Shown here: positions 61,201 to 64,000 of the stretch, one piece after another | Position numbering within the stretch: the stretch's first letter is position 1 | Layout of the letters: each line of letters begins with the position of its first letter | DNA from: Deltaproteobacteria bacterium | Lineage (GTDB): Bacteria > Myxococcota_A > UBA9042 > PHBI01 | Assembly (NCBI GenBank): GCA_020632715.1 | Contig: JACKFA010000013.1 | Span: 85,457-149,456, forward strand | DNA length: 64,000 bases | Direction of reading: 5' to 3' | The notes under the pieces: model-generated | Told to the model about the DNA's origin: nothing | The model's database searches: none | The model's input: only the letters and a program-made list of their open reading frames with translations | Made by a program: the position numbers and the translations under genes

Positions 61201-62183
61201 ACGGCCGGCCCGACGTGGAAGGCGAGGGCGTCGCGGCGGGCGAGGGTGGCGGTGACGGCGTCCTCGAGGAGCGGCGCGTGGAAGGCGGCGCTCGTGGGTA
61301 CGGCCTCCCAGGTGACGGTCGTGAGGCGCCCGCCGTGCTGGCCGACCTTGCGCGCGGCGGTCTCCTTCTCGGCGTGGGCCTCGAGCCCCTTCCGGAGCGC
61401 GTCGAGCGCGGCCGGGGCGCCTGAGACGACGTGGCGGCGGCGGTCGTTGTAGAGCGCGATGGCGACGGTCTCGCCGTCGGGGTGGGCGCGGCGGACCTTC
61501 CGCACGGCCGCCTCGAGCACGGCGGTCGTGGGCCCGATGACCGCGGCCATGGGGCTCGACCCGCCGGTCGGATCGAGGCCGAGGGCGTCGCGGGTCACGC
61601 GGCCGGCGTGGAAGCCGAGCCAGGCGAGGAGCTCGACGTAGGCGCCGACGCGCTCCACGTCGAGGGCGGCCGGGGCCTCGGCGACGAGGGCGGCGGCGGC
61701 GAGGCCGGAGGAGTAGCCGGTGGCGGCGACGAGGGCGCCGGCGTCGGCGGCGGCGCCGAGGCCGCGGCGGACGAGGCTCTCGAAGCGGGCGACCTGGGTG
61801 AGGAAGACCATCGGCATCGCGATGGGGGCGGACGCGAGGTAGGCGGCGCTCGGGCGGGCCTCGCCGGCCTTCACCCAGCGGGTGACGTCGGTGCCGGCGT
61901 CGAGGAGGCCGCTCCAGCGGACCTCCTGCTCGGCGCCGAGGCGGCGGAAGGCGGCCTCGGCGGCCTCGACCCAGCCGAGGGCCCAGGGCTCGGCCTCGCA
62001 GAGGGCGGTGAGCTCGGAGAGCCAGTCGGTGCCTTGCCCGGCGAAGCCGAGGGCGGCGCGGAGCTCGCCGCGGGCGAGGCGGCGGGCGAGGGCGGTCGGC
62101 TCGCTCTGGAGCGGGCTCAGCGTGTGGGCGGGGCGGAGCTCGCTGTGGCGCGGGCTGACCAGATCCTTCTGCTCGTTGAGCAT
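52293..62183 (-). CDS. fas: Type I fatty acid synthase (fungal/mycobacterial FAS-I layout)
   Basis: The product is 3296 residues in one uninterrupted frame. Domains in order: acetyltransferase (GFAGQGTDWL, GYSSG with Ser158), enoyl reductase of FMN-dependent type from about 450 to 790 (PPVILAGMTPTTVD, HLEGGKAGGHHSWEDLDELL), hotdog dehydratase at about 1230-1480 (FAEVGGDMNPIHRSGLIARL), malonyl/palmitoyl transferase from about 1490 (WVFPGQGIQQRDMGM, GHSVGEYNAL with Ser1600). Then come acyl carrier (DGVSSRRNQVL, probable phosphopantetheine Ser1976), ketoreductase at about 2300-2560 (GKTALVTGASPGSIA, AYAESKAALE) and ketosynthase (VAACATAALS Cys2938, KHDTSTQAND His3090, TGHAKGGAAAW His3131). All catalytic residues seen are intact. 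The ATG at 62183 has GAGGAG upstream. AcpS and the carboxylase follow with overlap. Confidence 0.96.
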   Translation of the reverse strand: MLNEQKDLVSPRHSELRPAHTLSPLQSEPTALARRLARGELRAALGFAGQGTDWLSELTALCEAEPWALGWVEAAEAAFRRLGAEQEVRWSGLLDAGTDVTRWVKAGEARPSAAYLASAPIAMPMVFLTQVARFESLVRRGLGAAADAGALVAATGYSSGLAAAALVAEAPAALDVERVGAYVELLAWLGFHAGRVTRDALGLDPTGGSSPMAAVIGPTTAVLEAAVRKVRRAHPDGETVAIALYNDRRRHVVSGAPAALDALRKGLEAHAEKETAARKVGQHGGRLTTVTWEAVPTSAAFHAPLLEDAVTATLARRDALAFHVGPAVFTVFDPATGAPLADDADPTAAMVRAILARPGRFQATLLAMEKAAPHAVLLDCGPGKAIAGLTAGALRGTGVAVLAVADELDRERLFAEPLARPVRYDAFAPRTARLADGRVVVDNAFTRATGTPPVILAGMTPTTVDVPIVAAAANAGFTAELAGGGQVSEKILAERLRELEETLEPGATVVFNALLLDAYLWGLHLGKGRLVQKAMALGQPIAGVTVSAGIPPVDEAVRLLDELAAVGGRVNAFKPGTKKQVEAVVAIAKAAPQHTIFLHLEGGKAGGHHSWEDLDELLLDSYHLVRAEPNLVLCVGGGVRDEARAVSLLTGAWSERHGLPRMPVDAILIGTLAMACAEATASPSVKAALVAAGGSEGWVHRGQAAGGMTSGQSQLDADIHYLDNAAARCGRLLDQVAGDAAKVAARRDEVIAALNLTAKPYFGDLEAMTYAELVERLVALLATGRGTRYEDGAWPDVTFRQRAFDVLQRSERRLAGLMDGGDELVCTAQSLADLDDPAAAVARFLDAWPTARSVTVHPHDATWFVREVCARPGKPVPFVPVVDADVRRWYKADSLWQAQDDRYDAEQVLVIPGPEAVSGITRADEPVAELLGRMNQALLDALAGGAPPRDADRLTARPARAIPLPEGVRLAGSGGRFTLKVVEVGAADAWLDWAAARCRGPVAAFLAAARVTEGARAVANPARRLLLAELDAELELHIGAHDELDRAVYTSATREVATVGLDGDAVVLALTPTGVTAPAFTQRFAHRFLGAHVVFATTEADAEAAVAGLYRATLFATPAAPVDLFATAEDAVVVDGERARAYGRVTGLRATSATPPLNEVFSLAWPTLYRTIACDALGGGLLRLVHLDHAVTTGPGWPLLPGETVAARASVVRVEDHEGHRELSCRAGLYRGDTLVASLDAGFFIRGPVPGARTHRVRAQAPVLARVVLADAAAAAFLAGHEGVSLDAGVSLDAGMRLRIVGTLSETRPVRGPASFTAYATICRGGERIGAIAVDARGDLATHPLTALLDVLGAGAEAEVRPTPRLTLAAADVTAPAAMDAFAEVGGDMNPIHRSGLIARLAGLEQPIVHGMWTAARLHAFVVDEAAGGDASRVDRLRARFSTPVMPGETVRLEVARVGKRDGALRVEAKASVARGGALVPAATVTMRLRPARRAWVFPGQGIQQRDMGMASYARCVAAKAVWDRADAHTRKVLGFSILRVVRENPRELVVLGERLMHPQGVLHLTQLTQVAMAVLAYAQVAELEEAGVWVDDAIFCGHSVGEYNALSAAAKVLPLEAVVEIVYQRGRVMHGLVPRDEHGDSGFAMGVIRPHYAGLDDVGAEALVAEVAARTGRFLEIVNYNVRGRQYSVTGHVDALEALAAALAARTPAGRKPAYVEVPGIDVPFHSRCLRGGVEDFRAALEKHLPHDIAPERLIGRYIPNLVALPFALEPAFVTAIRDVVEGASRARLDAVLGDWDAAMADTHALARLLLVELLAWQFASPVRWIKTQESMFAPAARGGLGVRTIIEVGVGYQPTLSGMARYTLSLLGAEDRVQVLNVEADRAVVYAENADAPALAGAKEEPAPAAPVEAAAAPVLAAPVVEARPAAPPATEKPADQGLTHAESLTALLALQAKVRPEQIGPSETIDALFDGVSSRRNQVLVDMGAEFDVGSIDRAHETPMKDLAAELGKRAGGYRGPGGYLQAANDEALRRVLGRSGMSAKDVAAYLGETYGFGPGLTGAAITTLALEARGGASARGGEVGGLGEQSPATKDAAKKLLDGVVAALGARRGTPYGRLGGGAAAGGGGVVDAAAVKALEERLLGKDGALYQSAKAMAEALGHSLEPLPAAADDGAKRVLDALTAELGADFVALVEPAFDAKKHVAFLTGFAAAQRDVAKVAFDALNGRITTETARAELARLAPWAHEPRVEATARWFAARAEAAGDAALAGAFAALAGGELGADGPLVGPGLEDAVPAGLRALYRADLAVQGKTALVTGASPGSIAIAIVEHLLRGGARVVVTTTTYDRRRLDYYRRTYERAAAPGAELHVVPMNQASFGDVDGLIDWLSREETEQAGASVRVLKPAMVPDLLVPFAALKDFGTLDQLGGRAEGAMRAMVLGTERLLGAIARKKLTLGGYEPLHVLLPLSPNHGIFGGDGAYAESKAALEVLLTKWHSEQHAWGRAVGLVGARIGWVRGTNLMAGNDAVAPALEAKAGIRTFDNDEMGRLLTGLLGAGARAAAAKAPVEADLTGGLGGVVDLKGTVDGIRARLEAEAREAAGVAALADAERALLGGAEALTNATATALPAWPVAPAPAADLEMAWPGEVTQDLASMVCIVGFGELSPGGTARTRYELEVGERLSAPAVLELAWMTGLIRYEETAKGGGWVDGETGEKVAEDEIVARYHDALRERVGVRFIEPATVGFDPARSAVMETVYLDRDFTFRVGSEEEARSFAAAEPEGTTTRYDEAEDAWLVTRKGGTAVRVPREVRLTRRVAGQLPTGFTLGRLGFPGEMLENVDPVALMNLAATVESFVSAGTTPEELLSWVHPARVATTQGAGMGGMKSLHRLYVDHLLGRERQTDMLQETLINVVFAYVAATYVGSYGPMAHPVAACATAALSIEDACDKILVDKADVVMAGGWDDLSLEGVLGFGDMNATCETDKMLALGLSPDQMSRANDRRRRGFVEAQGGGSLLLARGDVARDMGLPVYGVVAYAGSFGDGINRSIPAPGIGATAAALGGARSPLGRALARLGLGADDIAVVSKHDTSTQANDPNEAGLHDQIQRALGRTEGNPLMVVSQKTMTGHAKGGAAAWQTIGLCQMLASGAIPPNRNLEAIDPALAAHRHLLFTNEPLAPGRAYPMRAGLATSLGFGHVSALLCVVHPTAFARALTPAERASWQDKATARQAAARSRWARVLMGREALYEKRVDRRFAAADGTEAQRAEETAMLLDPKARLSPDSGRFVAPGGDA

Positions 62184-62201
62184 GAGCGCTCCTCTGAAAC
62201 C

Positions 62202-62213
62202 GACTGCGCAGTC
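62202..62213. promoter_or_regulatory. 12-bp palindrome at the FAS-I transcription start
   Basis: GACTGCGCAGTC is perfectly symmetric and lies between the predicted -10 box and the ribosome binding site of FAS-I. A repressor bound here would block initiation or early elongation. Its TGCGCA centre is shared with the palindrome at 62548. Confidence 0.4.
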
Positions 62214-62223
62214 TACGGGGCCG

Positions 62224-62251
62224 CTTTTAGCGCTCGAGGGCGGCATGTCAA
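62224..62251 (-). promoter_or_regulatory. Sigma-70-type promoter of the FAS-I operon
   Basis: On the minus strand TTGACA (62251-62246) is a perfect -35 box. It is followed after 16 bases by TAAAAG (62229-62224) as -10. Transcription would start near 62217, giving a leader of about 34 bases before the ATG. Confidence 0.6.
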
Positions 62252-62459
62252 CACAAGTGCGCGTAGCGAAAAACCATTCGCGGCGCGGAACAGGCTGCGC
62301 ATCTCGGCGCGGAGGGCCGCGGATCCGCCGCTGGAGCCGACCCGGCGGTCCGAACAGGCGCTCGGTCCGCGAAACCGGCCGGTAACGGCCGAACGCTCGC
62401 TCTGCGCGGGGCGATCCACGACCGAACGTCCGCTCCGGTCAAAAGCGGCCCGCGGGGCC

Positions 62460-62474
62460 GTGAACGCCATTCAC
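62460..62474. promoter_or_regulatory. GTGAACGYYATTCAC operator candidate, site 3
   Basis: GTGAACGCCATTCAC lies between FAS-I and the TetR gene, 209 bp upstream of the predicted FAS -35 box and 200 bp before the TetR start. It differs from sites 1 and 2 at a single central base each. Confidence 0.7.
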
Positions 62475-62493
62475 GCGAGGCGTCGAAGGAGTA

Positions 62494-62509
62494 CCGACCG
62501 AGCGGTCGG
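62494..62509. promoter_or_regulatory. CCGACCG-N2-CGGTCGG palindrome, candidate TetR operator
   Basis: The 16-bp sequence CCGACCGAGCGGTCGG has perfect 7-bp arms. Symmetric GACCG-N2-CGGTC sites are a common TetR-family operator form, so this is a good candidate for autoregulation by the adjacent gene. Confidence 0.5.
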
Positions 62510-62547
62510 GTCATCGCTGGGCCCCGCGCGAGAGCGCTCGTGGCGAG

Positions 62548-62561
62548 ATAATGCGCATTAT
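62548..62561. promoter_or_regulatory. 14-bp AT-rich palindrome
   Basis: ATAATGCGCATTAT is perfectly symmetric and strikingly AT-rich for this genome. It lies 113 bp upstream of the TetR start and could be an operator or overlap a -10 region on either strand. Confidence 0.45.
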
Positions 62562-62674
62562 GTCGGGTCGGTCCTCGCGGCGCGCGGGCCGTCGGGCTCA
62601 ACCCCTTGACAACGCAGCCGTTCGCCCTCGACAACGGAGGACGCGCGCCATCTCGCGCGACGTCAGGAGAGCCA

Positions 62675-63712
62675 TTGCCCGTGCGCGCCGCAGAGACCCG
62701 GGAGAGCATCGCTCGCGCGGCCTATGGCTGCTTTCGGGAGCACGGCTACTACGAGACGTCGGTGGACGCGATCTGCGCGACGGCGGGGGTCTCGAAGGGG
62801 AGCTTCTACTACCACTATGCCTCGAAGCAGGAGTGCTTCGTGGACATCCTGGAGACCTGGACGCGGGAGGTCATCAGCGAGGTCCAGAAGCAGTTCGAGT
62901 CGGCGACGTTGGCGGAGCGGCCGTTCCTCTCGCTGCAGGCGGCCTTCCGCCGGGAGAACGTGCGCGGGAGGCTGATCGTCCCGCTCTGGCTCGAGTTCAC
63001 GGTGCTCGCGCGCCGCGAGCCGGCCATCCGGGACGTGTTGGCGCGCTTCTACCATCGGGCGCGGCTCGCCATCGGGGAGATGTTGCGGCCGTTCGTGGGG
63101 GACGTCATCACGGCGGGGGACATCGACGGGCTCTCGGGGGCCATCCTGGGGGTCTTCATCGGGGTGCTGGTGCAGGAGCTCCCGGACCCGGGCCACTCGG
63201 AGGCGAACCAGGCCTCGGACGCGGTGTTGGCGGTGATGGACCGCATCATGGAGCAGACGCTACCGACCGCGCGGTCGACGCCGCCCCTCCACGCGGCGGT
63301 GAATCGCCGACCGAGGTCGGCGGCGACGGCGGAGCCCTCCTCGGAGCGGGTGACGGACGACGCCTTCGCCTCCTTCGTGGCGCAGCAGTCGGGAGCGGTG
63401 AGGAAGTGCGCGGCGGACCTGCGGGAGCTCATCCTGCAGGAGCTCCCGATGGCGAGCGAGAGGGTCATCAAGGGCTGGCGGGTCATCGCCTATGATCTGA
63501 GCGGGCTCCTCTGCTACCTGAAGCCGCAGCGAGGCGGCGTGGACGTAGGCTTCTACCAGGGCGACGAGCTAGAAGGCGCCGAAGAGCTCACGGCCGGCCG
63601 AGGCAAGCACCTCCGCCACCTGAGGGTGAAAGCAGGAGCCATCGACCACGCCCGCGTGACCGCCCTCCTGAAGAGCGCCCTGGCCGTAAGGCAAGCGACC
63701 GACCGGCCCTGA
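62675..63712 (+). CDS. TetR-family regulator fused to a DUF1801 domain
   Basis: The product is 345 residues from a TTG at 62675 with AGGAG five bases upstream; a TTG at 62606 is less likely because it lies in a TTGACA box and adds a non-conserved extension. The TetR helix-turn-helix covers about 8-55 (RESIARAAYGCFREHGYYET, VSKGSFYYHYASKQECF). The ligand-binding region runs to about 200. A linker leads to a DUF1801-like (YdhG-type) domain at about 228-325: VRKCAADLRELILQELPMAS, KGWRVIAYDLSGLLCYLKPQ and GVDVGFYQGDELEGAEEL. DUF1801 is usually a stand-alone small protein of unknown function, possibly a ligand-binding fold. Divergence from FAS-I suggests it represses lipid synthesis in response to an acyl ligand. 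Confidence 0.88.
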   Translation: MPVRAAETRESIARAAYGCFREHGYYETSVDAICATAGVSKGSFYYHYASKQECFVDILETWTREVISEVQKQFESATLAERPFLSLQAAFRRENVRGRLIVPLWLEFTVLARREPAIRDVLARFYHRARLAIGEMLRPFVGDVITAGDIDGLSGAILGVFIGVLVQELPDPGHSEANQASDAVLAVMDRIMEQTLPTARSTPPLHAAVNRRPRSAATAEPSSERVTDDAFASFVAQQSGAVRKCAADLRELILQELPMASERVIKGWRVIAYDLSGLLCYLKPQRGGVDVGFYQGDELEGAEELTAGRGKHLRHLRVKAGAIDHARVTALLKSALAVRQATDRP

Positions 63713-63727
63713 CGAGATAGACCGCCC

Positions 63728-64000
63728 GGTCCAGCAACAGTCCCCGGGGACTATGGGGACCAAGGTCGAGAGCGCAGCGCCGGGCAATCGCTATACTGAA
63801 CGGTCCAGGCACAGTCCCCGGGGACTGTGCGAGCGACGGCCACGGATGTTGCGCCAAACCCGCGGTATACGGAGCAGTCCAGGCACAGACCCCGGGGACT
63901 GTGCGAGCGACGGTCACGGATGTTGCGCCAGGCCCGCGGTATACGGAGCGGTCCAGGAGCAGTCCCCGGGGACTGTGTCTCTACGAACAAAGGGACAACC
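63728..64000. repeat. Array of 74-bp tandem repeats with a palindromic core
   Basis: The motif GTCCAG begins at 63729, 63803, 63877 and 63951, an exact 74-bp period, and the array reaches the window edge. Each unit carries CAGTCCCCGGGGACTG or a one- or two-base variant, best in unit 2 where the palindrome extends to 22 bp (63809-63830). Units 2 and 3 are nearly identical over their whole length; unit 1 and the visible part of unit 4 diverge outside the core. The period is not a multiple of three, and the interval sequences of units 2 and 3 match, so it is neither coding nor a CRISPR array. Confidence 0.8.

Larger units (their letters stand above)
62184..62674. other. 491-bp divergent control region between FAS-I and TetR regulator
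   Basis: No gene is supported here. From left to right it holds the palindrome GACTGCGCAGTC, a good promoter reading into FAS-I, the palindrome ACCGGCCGGT (62374-62383), the GTGAACGCCATTCAC site, CCGACCG-AG-CGGTCGG and ATAATGCGCATTAT. A TTGACA at 62606-62611 may belong to the regulator promoter. The density of symmetric sites is much higher than in other gaps of this window. Confidence 0.7.

Noticed and set aside
62606..62674. TTG at 62606 as the TetR start
   Set aside because: It lies in a TTGACA box, lacks a ribosome binding site and adds residues without TetR similarity; TTG 62675 with AGGAG fits the family length better.
63728..64000. CRISPR array
   Set aside because: The palindromic core recurs at regular intervals, but the intervals of units 2 and 3 are almost identical and the period is 74 bp overall, so they are tandem repeats and not unique spacers.

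Overview
The window comes from a very GC-rich bacterium (about three quarters G+C by eye) that looks like a myxobacterium-type Deltaproteobacterium (Myxococcota). Four things point that way. There are many secreted lipoproteins with cysteine-rich, low-complexity or adhesion-type domains. There are STAND-ATPase regulators with TPR repeats, and a DUF4157 (eCIS-core type) protein. A site upstream of an AlkB-type repair gene fits the LexA box I recall for Myxococcus xanthus at every position. No rRNA, tRNA or true CRISPR array was seen. The affiliation is an inference.

Layout. 0-5 kb: a truncated surface lipoprotein, a metallo-beta-lactamase-fold lipoprotein, a divergent LuxR-type regulator and a secreted beta-propeller. 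5-11 kb: AlkB homologue, pyruvate phosphate dikinase, then XdhC and an unusual fusion of a molybdopterin nucleotidyltransferase with an IscU/SufU-type Fe-S scaffold. 11-20 kb: OmpA-like protein, Asp-rich lipoprotein, a secreted unknown, two tandem frameshifted STAND/TPR/winged-helix regulators and a GFA-family protein. 20-31 kb: large surface lipoproteins, including a papain-fold peptidase, a von Willebrand A protein and a discoidin-like protein. 31-38 kb: a PNPOx-fold stress protein, a three-subunit molybdenum hydroxylase operon (PaoABC type), a thioredoxin-like protein, a spondin-domain lipoprotein and a trypsin-like protease. 39-44 kb: a lectin-like lipoprotein, a NarL-type two-component pair, a PhyH dioxygenase and a TTG-started hypothetical gene. 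44-46 kb: a DUF4157 protein broken by a frameshift. 46-62 kb: a lipid-synthesis operon read as giant type I fatty acid synthase, then holo-ACP synthase, then single-chain biotin-dependent carboxylase. 62-64 kb: a TetR-DUF1801 regulator diverging from that operon and an array of 74-bp repeats.

How the genes work together. The FAS-I, AcpS and carboxylase genes abut or overlap and could make acyl chains from acetyl-CoA, with the TetR protein as the likely local regulator. XdhC and the nucleotidyltransferase-scaffold fusion probably mature molybdenum hydroxylases such as the one 21 kb away. A 15-bp palindrome (GTGAACGYYATTCAC) occurs three times, always between genes: at the FAS/TetR junction and upstream of two lipoproteins with Asp/Ala/Thr-rich linkers. 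This suggests a small regulon tying lipid synthesis to the cell surface. Three large lipoproteins share an N-terminal domain that I cannot assign to a named family.
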